Of a stretch of 64,000 bases of DNA, positions 9,650 to 19,312 are shown piece by piece. The stretch is taken from NCBI GenBank assembly GCA_964500435.1, contig CAZCNL010000005.1, positions 1-64,000 on the forward strand. Direction: 5' to 3'. The position numbers and the translations under genes are program-made. The notes beneath the pieces are model-generated. The model was not told where the DNA came from. It saw nothing but the letters and a program-made list of their open reading frames with translations, and did not search any database. Positions within the stretch are counted from its first letter, which is position 1, and every line of letters begins with the position of its first letter. Source of the DNA: GWF2-33-9 sp964500435. Its GTDB lineage: Bacteria; Bacteroidota; Ignavibacteria; Kapaibacteriales; UBA2268.

Positions 9650-10472
9650 AATCTTCTTATCACAATTATCAGAAACAAATGCAACTCTGGACTATTTCAC
9701 AGACTTTAAAAAAATTAAAGGTAACGTAAATAAAATAGCAATCAAGCTAAACCAACTCAATTACCTGATTGGTAAGACAGATATTAAAGCAGCAGTAAAC
9801 GAACTTTTCGAAGAAAATCCAAAAGCATTTGAAGTTTTAGGTATTCTCATTGCTGTCCGCAAAAATAAAAATGCGAAAACCTTTAACAACAAAGGAGAAA
9901 TTGTGACGATTGATTCATATTTCACTTCACCTGAAAGCATTTGTGAATACATCGAAGAAACCGGGTTAGGTGAAATTTTCCGAAATAAAGACGTTAAAAA
10001 CTTAGTCGATTACGTTTTTGGCATTGAAGTCGGATTGGACACAAACGCAAGAAAAAACAGGGGTGGTGAAAATATGTCAAAAGCCGTTTCACTATTCTTT
10101 GACACAGCCAACGTCTTTTATAAAAAAGAAGTAAGCAGCACTGCGTTCCCGGAAATTATGAGCTTAGGTACAGATGTTAAACGTTTCGATTTCGTAATTA
10201 AAACAAAAAAGAAAACGTATCTGATTGAAACCAATTTTTACAATGGTGGTGGCTCAAAGTTAAACGAAACCGCAAGGTCATATTCTGATGTTGCACCTAA
10301 AATCAATCAATACAAAAACTACGAGTTTGTTTGGATAACAGACGGACAAGGTTGGCTTTCGGCCAAGAACAAATTGGAAGAAGCATTCAATATTATTCCA
10401 AGTATGTATAACCTTACAACACTTGAAAATTTTATTGACAAAGTAAAAAAAGAAGGTATAATTGAATTTTAA
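9633..10472 (+). CDS. dpnB: DpnII/MboI-type restriction endonuclease
   Basis: Restriction endonuclease of the R.DpnII family, which cleaves unmethylated GATC. FEENPKAFEVLGILIAVR, YFTSPESICEYIEETGL and KNLVDYVFGIEVGLDTNARKNRGG are conserved stretches. The core FDFVIKTKKKTYLIETNFYNGGGSKLNETARSY carries the acidic residues of a PD-(D/E)xK-like site. I chose the start at 9633 (MSEQFRIF), which gives the usual N-terminus and a 17-bp overlap with the methylase; an in-frame ATG at 9615 would add six residues. The stop overlaps the next start by one base (TAATG), suggesting translational coupling. Confidence 0.9.
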   Translation: MSEQFRIFLSQLSETNATLDYFTDFKKIKGNVNKIAIKLNQLNYLIGKTDIKAAVNELFEENPKAFEVLGILIAVRKNKNAKTFNNKGEIVTIDSYFTSPESICEYIEETGLGEIFRNKDVKNLVDYVFGIEVGLDTNARKNRGGENMSKAVSLFFDTANVFYKKEVSSTAFPEIMSLGTDVKRFDFVIKTKKKTYLIETNFYNGGGSKLNETARSYSDVAPKINQYKNYEFVWITDGQGWLSAKNKLEEAFNIIPSMYNLTTLENFIDKVKKEGIIEF

Positions 10473-11341
10473 TGATTGAACTATTTTTCAAATCTGACGA
10501 CAAAAACTTCTATCTTCTCAAAGGAGATACAATGGAAATTTTGCCTCAGTTTGACCACAAGTTTGATATGGTTTTTGCCGACCCGCCCTATTTTCTATCT
10601 AACAACGGATTATCAATTCAGAACGGACAAATCGTAAGCGTAAACAAAGGCAATTGGGACAAATCACACGGTTTTGAATATATCAACGAGTTTAATCGCA
10701 AATGGCTTTCATTGGTTCGAGACAAAATGAAAGATGATGCAACTATTTGGATAAGCGGAACAATGCACAATATTTTTTCAGTTGGACAAATTTTGACTGA
10801 ATTGGGCTTTAAAATTTTAAATATCATCACCTGGGAAAAAACAAATCCACCACCAAATTTTTCTTGCCGTTATTTTACACATTCGTCCGAGCAAATTATT
10901 TGGGCAAGAAAATCCGAAAAAGTTCCTCATTACTTCAACTACGAATTAATGAAAAAACTCAACGGAGACAAGCAAATGAAAGATGTTTGGAAACTTCCAG
11001 CAATTGCACCTTGGGAAAAATCTTGCGGCAAACATCCAACACAAAAACCACTTTCGGTTTTGACTAGAATAATTATGGCTTCAACAAAACCGAACGCTTG
11101 GATTTTAGACCCTTTTACAGGGAGTTCTACAACAGGAATTGCAGCTAATTTGACAAATAGAAGATTTTTAGGAATTGACCAAGAAGAAGAATTTTTGATA
11201 ATTAGCAAAAAAAGAAAGCTTGAAATTGAGAACCCAAAGACAGCAGCATCATTCAGACAAAAAATCGGTGGTTTTAATGACAAGAAAGAACTCGAATTAT
11301 TTTTATTGGAAGAACTAAAAGAAGAATATAAAACAAACTAA
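10472..11341 (+). CDS. dpnA: DpnA-like second adenine methyltransferase
   Basis: A 289-residue beta-class site-specific methyltransferase. The catalytic motif comes first (VFADPPYFLSNNG, DPPY at 37-40), then HPTQKPLSVL, then the SAM-binding motif DPFTGSSTTGIAA near residue 212. DpnA-type enzymes methylate GATC on single-stranded as well as double-stranded DNA, protecting incoming transforming DNA. It completes the M-R-M operon; in the pneumococcal operon the order is M-A-R, so the gene order here differs. The start overlaps the endonuclease stop. Confidence 0.88.
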   Translation: MIELFFKSDDKNFYLLKGDTMEILPQFDHKFDMVFADPPYFLSNNGLSIQNGQIVSVNKGNWDKSHGFEYINEFNRKWLSLVRDKMKDDATIWISGTMHNIFSVGQILTELGFKILNIITWEKTNPPPNFSCRYFTHSSEQIIWARKSEKVPHYFNYELMKKLNGDKQMKDVWKLPAIAPWEKSCGKHPTQKPLSVLTRIIMASTKPNAWILDPFTGSSTTGIAANLTNRRFLGIDQEEEFLIISKKRKLEIENPKTAASFRQKIGGFNDKKELELFLLEELKEEYKTN

Positions 11342-12037
11342 ACTTGGCTACAAATTAGTAGTACATAACACCGTCCTTTTCCCTTTGCAGTGCGTTCGTT
11401 CTTCAATCAACACTTTTCTGTTATAAAACCTACTTAAAGAAATTTATGAGAAGGTCATTAAAAAACTTAAACAATAGTGGTGGACAGACAAAGAAATACG
11501 ACTGCTAACACTGCTTTTTCGTCGGGCGGAAGTGACGTAGTTAATTCAAGCGCAATGCTACTATTCAACAATTTTGTTCTGCCATACAATTATTTGTATT
11601 CCCAAACCCCTACGGACTTCAACCCGCAAACCGTTTTACTCTATAAGTCCGATCTAAAATTATTAATAGGTATAATAGTATATTTATATTTTTTTTGTTT
11701 AAAACATTAATAACCTCTTTTGAACTAACAATTATATATATTTTTTAATTTGTTATAATTTTAAAAGAATTTACTAAATTGCAAGAAAAAATCTTTAAAT
11801 TTGTGTTTCACAAAAAGTGATTATAAAATATTATTATTTTAAAAAATTAAGGCAAGCAAAGTAAAACTTTAACTTTTTATAGAGTTTTACTTCTGCAAAA
11901 CTTACTTAAAAACAACTAGGAAATAGCTCCTTTGTTCTTTGTCGACACACTGTTAAATGCTCAATTAACTAAAAAGACATTTTTCCAAGGAACCGAAGGA
12001 TAATTATATTTGAAATAATTAAATTTATAGTAATATT
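11342..12037. other. Intergenic region with attC-like half sites
   Basis: About 700 bp without a supported gene. At 11361-11369 GTACATAAC and at about 11501 GCTAACA resemble the R'' cores found after other island genes. The stretch after the second one (GCTAACAC...CGTC-GGCGGAAGTGA) resembles the segment starting at 24798 behind the Mrr gene. A 77-codon frame (11477-11710) runs through this repeat-like DNA and is probably not a gene. The last 200 bp lead into the helicase gene; I saw no clear -33/-7 pair. Confidence 0.4.
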
Positions 12038-15000
12038 ATGCCAACTAAATTTTTTACAAATCAAAACGATAATAGTTTGCTCAAAAAGTTTGAGGGTGTA
12101 TTTACAAATATTGAAAGTATCAGACATTTTGATGCTTTGGTTGGCTATTTCAGGGCTTCCGGTTATTTTAAAGTACGTGCTTTTCTTGACAAAATCCTTA
12201 AAATCAGAATTCTTGTAGGCATAAACGTTGACGAGCTAATCAAAAAATATCACGATAAAGGAAAATTATACATTGAGAATCAAGATAAAACAAAAGCCGA
12301 ATTTACAGAAGATATAAAAAAGAACATACAGGAAGCTAACTATGATAAGGAGACCGAAACGGGAATTCTGCAATTCTTTAATGATTTGGATAGTGGTAAA
12401 ATAGAACTTAGGGCTCATCCAAGCAAGAAGATCCATGCTAAAGTATATATCTTCAGGCCCGATCCTTTTAATGAATATGCACCCTGCGAAGTTATTACAG
12501 GTTCATCAAATTTGACAGATGCCGGACTGGGTGCAAATCCTGAATCGAACTATGAGTTTAACGTTAGCTTACGTGATTATGAAGATGTAAAATTTGCTAC
12601 TGAAGAGTTTGAAAGGCTTTGGGCTGAATCTGTTCCCATTTTACAAAAAGATGCAGAAAGAATCAAGAACCAGACTTATTTGCGTGATGACTTTACTCCG
12701 TTTGAGTTGTATATCAAAATGCTAATTGAATATTTTGGTAAACGAGTAGATTACGACCCATACAATATTGACCAGCTTTTGCCACCTAAATACATTAGGT
12801 TAAAATATCAGTCGGATGCTGCCAATCAGGGCTACGCCATTATGATGAAGCACAATGGTTTTATTCTGGCTGATGTGGTGGGTTTAGGAAAAACGATTAT
12901 TGCCTGTATGATTATTAAAAAGTTCATTTATGAAAATGGTACTCATACAAAGGTTTTGGTTGTTGTGCCACCTGCAATTGAGGATAACTGGAGACGGACA
13001 GTAAAAGAGTTTGAACTGGATAATCAATTTCGTTTTATCACTATTGGAAGTCTGCATAAAGTTTTAGATAGAGATAATAATTCTTATCCTAACCCTGAAG
13101 ACATTGATTTAATTGTTGTTGACGAATCCCATAAATTCAGAAATGATTACACCGAAATGTACTTAGCTCTACAGGAAATATGCAAAATGCCAAGAAAAAG
13201 GCCTGCTGAAAATGGAGATTCAAGAAAGAAAGTAATTTTAATTTCTGCAACCCCTTTAAATAACAGACCACAGGATATTGAAAACCAACTTTATCTTTTT
13301 CAGGACAGAAGAAACAGCACTCTTGAAAATATCCGCAACTTACAGGAATATTTCAAACCAATTAATGAACAGTATAAAAAATTGGCTTATGAGAAAAAAC
13401 TGAATATCAAAAAACTGAAAGCGCTATTCCAAAAGTTGCGAGATGATGTAGTGGAGCCACTTGTAATCCGAAGAACAAGAACAGACATTGAGAACAATAA
13501 AGAATATCTTGAAGATTTGGAAAAACAAGGAATAAAATTCCCCAAAGTTGGCGACCCCATTGCACTATACTATGAATTGGATGGGAACTTGAGTGAATTG
13601 TTTTTCGATACCGTTTCGCTTATTACTAATCTTGATGAAGATGGGAATAAAATTGATGGTTTAGGATATTACCGTTACCGGGCTATTGAGTTTCTTGCTA
13701 AAGAGGAAGACAAGAAAATGTACGGCAATGTGGAATCCATATCGGTCAGGTTATCCGCCATTATGAAAACACTTTTGGTGAAACGCCTTGAAAGTAGTTT
13801 TTATGCTTTCACTCAATCATTGTCAAGATTTCAGAAAGCCATTGACAATATGCTGACAATGTTTGATGATAACAGGATTTTTATTGCACCTGATTTAGAC
13901 ATCAACAAATTGCTCGCAGAAGGTTTAAGTTATGATGAGATTGAAGCTAAAATCAACGAAAAAGGAGGAAACAATAAAGAATATAAAAAAGATGCTTTCG
14001 ATGAAAAATTTGTTGACTTGCTCAGGCAGGATAAAGAAAAGGTGGATGATTTAATTGAACGCTGGAGTAAAGTAAAGAAAGACCCGAAGCTGATTGAGTT
14101 TGCAAAACAAATGAAGGAGGAATTTTTTAAAACCGACCAAAACATTAGCGGCAAACTGATAATTTTTACCGAATCAAAAGAAACAGCAGAAGAATTAACG
14201 GAAAAACTTGCAAAGATTACAAAGAAAAAAGTGCTGACCGTAACTGCCGAAAACAGAAAGTATGTCGAGAGTACTATCCGGGAAAATTTTGATGCCAACC
14301 TTGAAGAAGAAAAATGGAAATCGGATTACGATATTATTATTACCACGGAAGTACTTGCAGAAGGCATCAACCTGCACCGAAGTAATGTAGTAGTAAACTA
14401 TGATGTCCCCTGGAACTCCACTCGATTGATGCAACGCATCGGTCGTGTTAACCGTATCGGTTCAAGAGCCGACAAAATCTACGTTTACAACTATTATCCT
14501 TCGGCACATGGCGATGCTCAAATTCATTTGGTAAACAACGCCCTGCGTAAACTTCAGGCATTTCATACGGCTTTTGGTGAAGATAATAAGGTATTTTCAA
14601 TTCTCGAAGAAAAAGGAGAAGGTGCTTTATTCGGAAATAAAATTCAAAAGGAAGAAAGCGAAATATTAACGTATTTGAATGAATTGAGAGATTTTAGAAA
14701 GAAACATCCAAAGATTTTTAATGAAATAGCTAAAATTCCCAATAAGGCAAGGTGCGGACGAAAAGTCCCCGAAGATGGGCAACTGACATTATTGGACACT
14801 GAAAACGGTCAAATAAATTACCCATTGAAAAACACATCATTAACTTATCTGAAAAGTGATAATCATCCTGGTATCTTTTGCCTTATTACTCCTGAAATGA
14901 ACGTTATTGAACTTAACTTTATACAGACCGTCAAATTGTTTAAAGCACCTGAATCAGAAAAAGCAATTGCCTTACACGAACTACACCACAAACAAACACT

Positions 15001-15397
15001 GACAGGTCTTGAATATTTTAAGTCAGAAAAAAATCAGGAAAATGTTCAGACAGTTTCTCGTAGAAATCTTAGTCCGGCTGAAAATAAAGCAATTTCAAAT
15101 ATTAATGCGGTAGTAAAAATTGCACCAACCGAACAAAAACGCAAGGTATTATTACGGACTATTGATATTATTAAAAAAGGAACTTTTGCATCGAAGGGTT
15201 TACCAAAAGCCATCAACAATTTTTTTACTTCAAGTGCAGCATTATTGAAAGATCAGGAAAAGTTTATGGAGCAACTTTTTATGACCGTGCTCGACCGTTA
15301 TGACCTTTCAACCGGTTCAGAGGAAGAGCCTCAAACGGAAGTAGCTCACAGGGGAATTGTGAATCCGAAAATTGTATTAACACAAAGTTTCAGTTAA
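12038..15397 (+). CDS. SNF2-type helicase with N-terminal phospholipase D-like nuclease domain
   Basis: A 1119-residue protein. The N-terminal domain (1-200) has one HKD-type motif, HAKVYIF (H133, K135) followed by GSSNLT (155-160), as in PLD-family nucleases. The superfamily 2 helicase core follows: Walker A GLGKT (282-286), DESH (362-365), SATPLNN (403-409), and a C-terminal motor ending in the arginine-finger segment QRIGRVNRIGS near residue 800. About 300 further residues are unassigned. It is three bases upstream of an Eco57I-class methyltransferase, so the pair is likely an operon in which this protein translocates on and cuts unmodified DNA. No DISARM or BREX core partners are nearby. 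Confidence 0.88.
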   Translation: MPTKFFTNQNDNSLLKKFEGVFTNIESIRHFDALVGYFRASGYFKVRAFLDKILKIRILVGINVDELIKKYHDKGKLYIENQDKTKAEFTEDIKKNIQEANYDKETETGILQFFNDLDSGKIELRAHPSKKIHAKVYIFRPDPFNEYAPCEVITGSSNLTDAGLGANPESNYEFNVSLRDYEDVKFATEEFERLWAESVPILQKDAERIKNQTYLRDDFTPFELYIKMLIEYFGKRVDYDPYNIDQLLPPKYIRLKYQSDAANQGYAIMMKHNGFILADVVGLGKTIIACMIIKKFIYENGTHTKVLVVVPPAIEDNWRRTVKEFELDNQFRFITIGSLHKVLDRDNNSYPNPEDIDLIVVDESHKFRNDYTEMYLALQEICKMPRKRPAENGDSRKKVILISATPLNNRPQDIENQLYLFQDRRNSTLENIRNLQEYFKPINEQYKKLAYEKKLNIKKLKALFQKLRDDVVEPLVIRRTRTDIENNKEYLEDLEKQGIKFPKVGDPIALYYELDGNLSELFFDTVSLITNLDEDGNKIDGLGYYRYRAIEFLAKEEDKKMYGNVESISVRLSAIMKTLLVKRLESSFYAFTQSLSRFQKAIDNMLTMFDDNRIFIAPDLDINKLLAEGLSYDEIEAKINEKGGNNKEYKKDAFDEKFVDLLRQDKEKVDDLIERWSKVKKDPKLIEFAKQMKEEFFKTDQNISGKLIIFTESKETAEELTEKLAKITKKKVLTVTAENRKYVESTIRENFDANLEEEKWKSDYDIIITTEVLAEGINLHRSNVVVNYDVPWNSTRLMQRIGRVNRIGSRADKIYVYNYYPSAHGDAQIHLVNNALRKLQAFHTAFGEDNKVFSILEEKGEGALFGNKIQKEESEILTYLNELRDFRKKHPKIFNEIAKIPNKARCGRKVPEDGQLTLLDTENGQINYPLKNTSLTYLKSDNHPGIFCLITPEMNVIELNFIQTVKLFKAPESEKAIALHELHHKQTLTGLEYFKSEKNQENVQTVSRRNLSPAENKAISNINAVVKIAPTEQKRKVLLRTIDIIKKGTFASKGLPKAINNFFTSSAALLKDQEKFMEQLFMTVLDRYDLSTGSEEEPQTEVAHRGIVNPKIVLTQSFS

Positions 15398-15399
15398 AT

Positions 15400-18300
15400 A
15401 TGCCAGCCAATAGAATTCAATTACAAAAAGTATTACACAAACCTTACGACAGGGTTTTGTTTTCTCGTGAAGTTTTAAGTCCGGTTTTTGGTTCAGGATT
15501 TACGCTTAATTCCTCTTTAATGCCGGCGCCTCTATCACCCAACAAATCGGAATCGGCTGCGATTGCCAATGTTTGGATTTACGGAAAAATTCAATTGGAC
15601 GACAGCACCGAAATTACCTGTTACGAAATTACACTTAAACCTAATGTTCGGCTTGAATACAGCAAAGTTGCTATCCAGCAATATGTGCGCAAGCTACTTA
15701 CAGCTGGACAAGCGGCTTTAATCAATTTTATAGCACCTGCCAACAATAATGTTTGGCGGCTTACTCTGGTTGCCAAAGACAGTGTTCTGACCGATAAAGG
15801 GGTAAAAGAAAAAACCACCAATGCCAAACGTTACACATTCTTATTAGGCCCTTCGGAAACCTGCAAAACAGCAGCTGAACGCCTTGAAACGCTGAGCACC
15901 GAAAAGGGAATTACTTTCCAAACACTTGTCAATGCCTTCTCGGTTGAAAAGCTGAGTAAAGCCTTTTTTGATGAATATACCCTGCACTATCGAAACTTTT
16001 GCGATTACCTGCAGGAATCCAACTACCGTAAATCAGTTTTCAATATTTCTTTTCCTGCCGATGCTTCAAAACAGGAAAAGGATAAAGCCAGCAAACCCAT
16101 TCGTGATTTTGTCAAGAAACTACTGGGTCGTATTGTTTTCCTTTACTTTGTTCAGAAAAAACGGTGGCTGGGTGCAAGCGATACCCATTACTCCGATGGT
16201 CTGGGCAATTTCATCAAACAACTCTTTCTCCAATCGGGCGGCAACGATGCTTTTTATAGCAATTGGCTAACAGTACTTTTCTTTGATACCTTAAATAAAC
16301 AAAGATCCAACGATGATTTTACAATGCCCGATGGGAAAATAGTGAAGGTCCCTTTCCTCAACGGTGGTTTGTTCGACAAAGAAGAATTTGATGAGCACTT
16401 GCTTACGTTTCCCGCAAAACTTTTCCACAACCCCGATTATGAAGACACTATACTGACCCCAAAAAACAATGGCTATGCCCGTGGTTTTCTCGACTTTTTG
16501 GATGCCTTCAACTTTACTATTTACGAAGACAGCCCCGACGACCAAACCGTGGCTATTGATCCTGAAATGTTAGGCCATATTTTCGAGAACCTTTTGGAAG
16601 ACAACAAAGATAAAGGAGCTTTTTATACACCCAAGGAAATCGTGCATTACATGTGCCAGGAAAGTTTAACGGAATACCTGTGTACCACTTTGCAGATTAA
16701 AGATGAAGTTGCCGAAAGGGAGGCTGTAAATCACTTATTGAAAAACAAGGTGGTTCACGAAATTCTGATACCCGAACTGACAGAACTTGAAAAAGCTCTC
16801 GACAATGTAAAAATCTGCGACCCGGCAATCGGTTCTGGTGCGTTTCCTATGGGATTGTTACAGGAAATTTTCAGCATAAAAGAATTGATTGCCTACGAAA
16901 CCGGTAAAGAATGGAAACCATCCGAAGTAAAAGAAAACATAATTCAGAATTCCATTTACGGGGTGGATATTGAAAAAGGGGCGGTGGATATTGCCCGTTT
17001 GCGTTTCTGGCTGAGCCTGGTGGTGGACGAAGAAAAGCCCAAAGCTCTGCCGAATCTGGATTATAAAATTGTGGTCGGCGATAGCCTCATAAGCAAGTTC
17101 GAAGGCGAAATTGTGGAAATTGACTGGAAACGAAAAAGCAGCGAGGGCGAATTAGATGAGTATGTCAAAAATGTTCAGCGACTACTGAAAGAAGTAGCCG
17201 AAAAACAAAAGCAGTACTTTAGCCCCAACAACAATAATAAGAAAGAATTGCAGGCAGAAATCCGCAACATGAAAATTGAATTACTCATTAACCAACTTTC
17301 GTTTAATAAAGAAATTTACAAAAGAAAAACCGCCCGCAGTGATAAAATTATGTCCGATGCCGCCGACATAAAACACAACATAGAACGTGAATTGCAAATT
17401 GCTGGGTTCGACAAGATTATTAACAAACTGAAAGACCTGCAAAAACACCACGAAAAACCTTTTAACCATTTCGACTGGAAACTCGACTTCCCCGAAGTGC
17501 TTAATCCCTATCTGGTGCCCGATGTAAACCAACGGGGGTTTGATATTGTGATTGGAAATCCGCCGTATATCCAATTGCAAAAAGAGGGAGGCAGATTAGC
17601 CAAACAATTTGAAAACCAACGCTACCAAACCTTTGAACGCACGGGCGACATCTACACCCTTTTTTATGAAAAAGGCATCCAACTGCTCAAACAAGGCGGG
17701 CATCTTACCTACATCACTTCCAACAAATGGATGCGGGCAGGTTATGGTGAAAGTACCCGGGCGTTTTTTGCACAATACAACCCCATACGGTTAATTGATT
17801 TGGGAAGTGGCATTTTTGAAACCGCAACGGTCGATACCAATATCCTGATGATTGAAAAAGCACAAAATCAAAATCATTGCAAAGCCGCCGATGTATCCAA
17901 AATCAAACAAATTGACTTTGCAAATCTGGCTTGGGTCACCCTCACAAATCTGGGTAAAGACTCCTGGACCATTGCCTCCGATGTAGAGCAACGCATCAAA
18001 GCCAAAATTGAAGCCAAAGGAAAACCCCTCAAAGAATGGGATATACAAATTAACTACGGCATAAAAACAGGTTACAACGAAGCCTTTATTATAGATGGCA
18101 AAAAGAAAGACGAACTCATAGCCCAAGACCCCCGCAGTGCCGAAATCATTAAACCCATTTTGCGGGGCAGAGATATTAAACGCTACAAAGCCGAATTTGC
18201 CGACTTGTGGTTGATAAATTCACACAATGGCGTAAAGGAAACGGGAATACCAAGAATTGATGTTGAAAAAGATTATCCCGCCATTTACCAACACTTAAAG

Positions 18301-18834
18301 CAATATGAACCTCAACTTGTAAAACGTCAAGATAAAGGCGACCATTGGTCAAACCTACGCAATTGTGCCTATATTCAGGAATTTGAAAAAGAGAAGATAG
18401 TTTATTCAGAAATTGTGAGAGAACCCCAATTCTATTTAGATTGTGGCCATTATTATCCAGAGGCAACTGCTTTTATTATTACGGGAAAATATTTGAAGTT
18501 TTTGATTGGTAATCTACATAGTAAATTATTAACCTTTGTTTTCAAAAAATTTTACTCTGGTGGTGGATTAGGTGAAGATGGATATAGATACAAAAAACAA
18601 TTTTTAGAACAACTTCCCGTAGCATTACTTTCCGAATCCGAGCGACAGCCCTTTGTGGAGTTGGTCAATCAGATATTAGCCCTTAAAGAGCAGGGCAAAG
18701 ACACCTCTGCCTTAGAGCAACAGATTGATAACTTGGTTTACCGGCTTTACGACTTAACCTATGACGAAGTAAAAGTAATAGACCCCGATTTTCCGCTTAG
18801 CCGGCAGGAATGTGAAGCCATTAGGCTGGAATAA
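15400..18834 (+). CDS. Eco57I-class DNA methyltransferase of a helicase-linked R-M system
   Basis: A 1144-residue gamma-class N6-adenine methyltransferase. GAFYTPKEIVHYM (near 405) and motif I CDPAIGSGAFPMGLLQEIF (near 473) lead to the catalytic motif IGNPPYIQLQ (near 718). A TaqI-type C-terminal recognition region follows, containing GRDIKRYKAEFADLWLI and YIQEFEKEKIVYSEI. The insertion of about 200 residues between motif I and NPPY is typical of large Eco57I/PglX-like enzymes. It should provide both target recognition and self-modification for the helicase-nuclease encoded immediately upstream. Local base composition is noticeably richer in GC than neighbouring genes, hinting at separate ancestry. 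Confidence 0.88.
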   Translation: MPANRIQLQKVLHKPYDRVLFSREVLSPVFGSGFTLNSSLMPAPLSPNKSESAAIANVWIYGKIQLDDSTEITCYEITLKPNVRLEYSKVAIQQYVRKLLTAGQAALINFIAPANNNVWRLTLVAKDSVLTDKGVKEKTTNAKRYTFLLGPSETCKTAAERLETLSTEKGITFQTLVNAFSVEKLSKAFFDEYTLHYRNFCDYLQESNYRKSVFNISFPADASKQEKDKASKPIRDFVKKLLGRIVFLYFVQKKRWLGASDTHYSDGLGNFIKQLFLQSGGNDAFYSNWLTVLFFDTLNKQRSNDDFTMPDGKIVKVPFLNGGLFDKEEFDEHLLTFPAKLFHNPDYEDTILTPKNNGYARGFLDFLDAFNFTIYEDSPDDQTVAIDPEMLGHIFENLLEDNKDKGAFYTPKEIVHYMCQESLTEYLCTTLQIKDEVAEREAVNHLLKNKVVHEILIPELTELEKALDNVKICDPAIGSGAFPMGLLQEIFSIKELIAYETGKEWKPSEVKENIIQNSIYGVDIEKGAVDIARLRFWLSLVVDEEKPKALPNLDYKIVVGDSLISKFEGEIVEIDWKRKSSEGELDEYVKNVQRLLKEVAEKQKQYFSPNNNNKKELQAEIRNMKIELLINQLSFNKEIYKRKTARSDKIMSDAADIKHNIERELQIAGFDKIINKLKDLQKHHEKPFNHFDWKLDFPEVLNPYLVPDVNQRGFDIVIGNPPYIQLQKEGGRLAKQFENQRYQTFERTGDIYTLFYEKGIQLLKQGGHLTYITSNKWMRAGYGESTRAFFAQYNPIRLIDLGSGIFETATVDTNILMIEKAQNQNHCKAADVSKIKQIDFANLAWVTLTNLGKDSWTIASDVEQRIKAKIEAKGKPLKEWDIQINYGIKTGYNEAFIIDGKKKDELIAQDPRSAEIIKPILRGRDIKRYKAEFADLWLINSHNGVKETGIPRIDVEKDYPAIYQHLKQYEPQLVKRQDKGDHWSNLRNCAYIQEFEKEKIVYSEIVREPQFYLDCGHYYPEATAFIITGKYLKFLIGNLHSKLLTFVFKKFYSGGGLGEDGYRYKKQFLEQLPVALLSESERQPFVELVNQILALKEQGKDTSALEQQIDNLVYRLYDLTYDEVKVIDPDFPLSRQECEAIRLE

Positions 18835-18838
18835 CCCC

Positions 18839-19154
18839 CTCTGTGCCACTCCGTGCCTCTGTGGTTAAAAAAAACAATTCACCACGGAGTACACAGAGAG
18901 ACACAGAGTAAAAATAAAAACTCTGTGCCACTCCGTGCCTCTGTGGTTAAAAAAAACAATTCACCACGGAGTACACAGAGAGACACAGAGTAAAAATAAA
19001 AACTCTGTGCCACTCCGTGCCTCTGTGGTTAAAAAAAACAATTCACCACGGAGTACACAGAGAGACACAGAGTAAAAATAAAAACTCTGTGCCACTCCGT
19101 GCCTCTGTGGTTAAAAAAAACAATTCACCACGGAGTACATAGAGAGACACAGAG
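18839..19154. repeat. Four tandem copies of an 82-bp hairpin repeat
   Basis: Units start at 18839, 18921, 19003 and 19085 and are nearly identical. Each can fold on itself: the left half begins CTCTGTGCCACTCCGTGCC and the right half ends with the imperfect complement CACGGAGTACACAGAGAG... separated by an A-rich loop. Units are joined by TAAAAATAAAAA. Single related elements occur at about 29367, 32350 and 34264. The array begins four bases after the methyltransferase stop codon and may act as a terminator. Confidence 0.92.
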
Positions 19155-19165
19155 TGTGTGGTAAC

Positions 19166-19255
19166 GATATCCGCATATATTAGTAATAAAATAAAAAATT
19201 AACAAGTTTTACGCAATTAATACAAATATTTTTTTAATTTTGCGTGTAAATAATT
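19166..19255 (+). promoter_or_regulatory. Promoter block A, copy 1
   Basis: About 90 bp starting GATATCCGCATATATTA and containing the -7 element TAATTTTG (19235-19242). Near-identical blocks precede three other island genes or remnants (23716, 26850, 28931). It ends at the core site GTTATGTACC (19256), followed by CATTTTAAAATG (19265-19276). I infer transcription of the nuclease gene at 19313. Confidence 0.65.
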
Positions 19256-19312
19256 GTTATGTACCATTTTAAAATGATAAATCTGAACTTAAATACAAAA
19301 TAAAAAACGTGA

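Noticed and set aside
11477..11710. 77-codon open frame on the + strand
   Set aside because: It reads through attC-like repeat DNA similar to that behind the Mrr gene; the translation has no conserved features.
12038..18834. DISARM or BREX system
   Set aside because: A PLD domain, helicase and large methyltransferase are present, but DUF1998 (DrmB), PglZ, BrxC and BrxL-type partners are absent and domains are fused differently.
18839..19154. Possible CRISPR or ncRNA array
   Set aside because: Units are identical end to end without spacers and belong to a dispersed hairpin repeat family.
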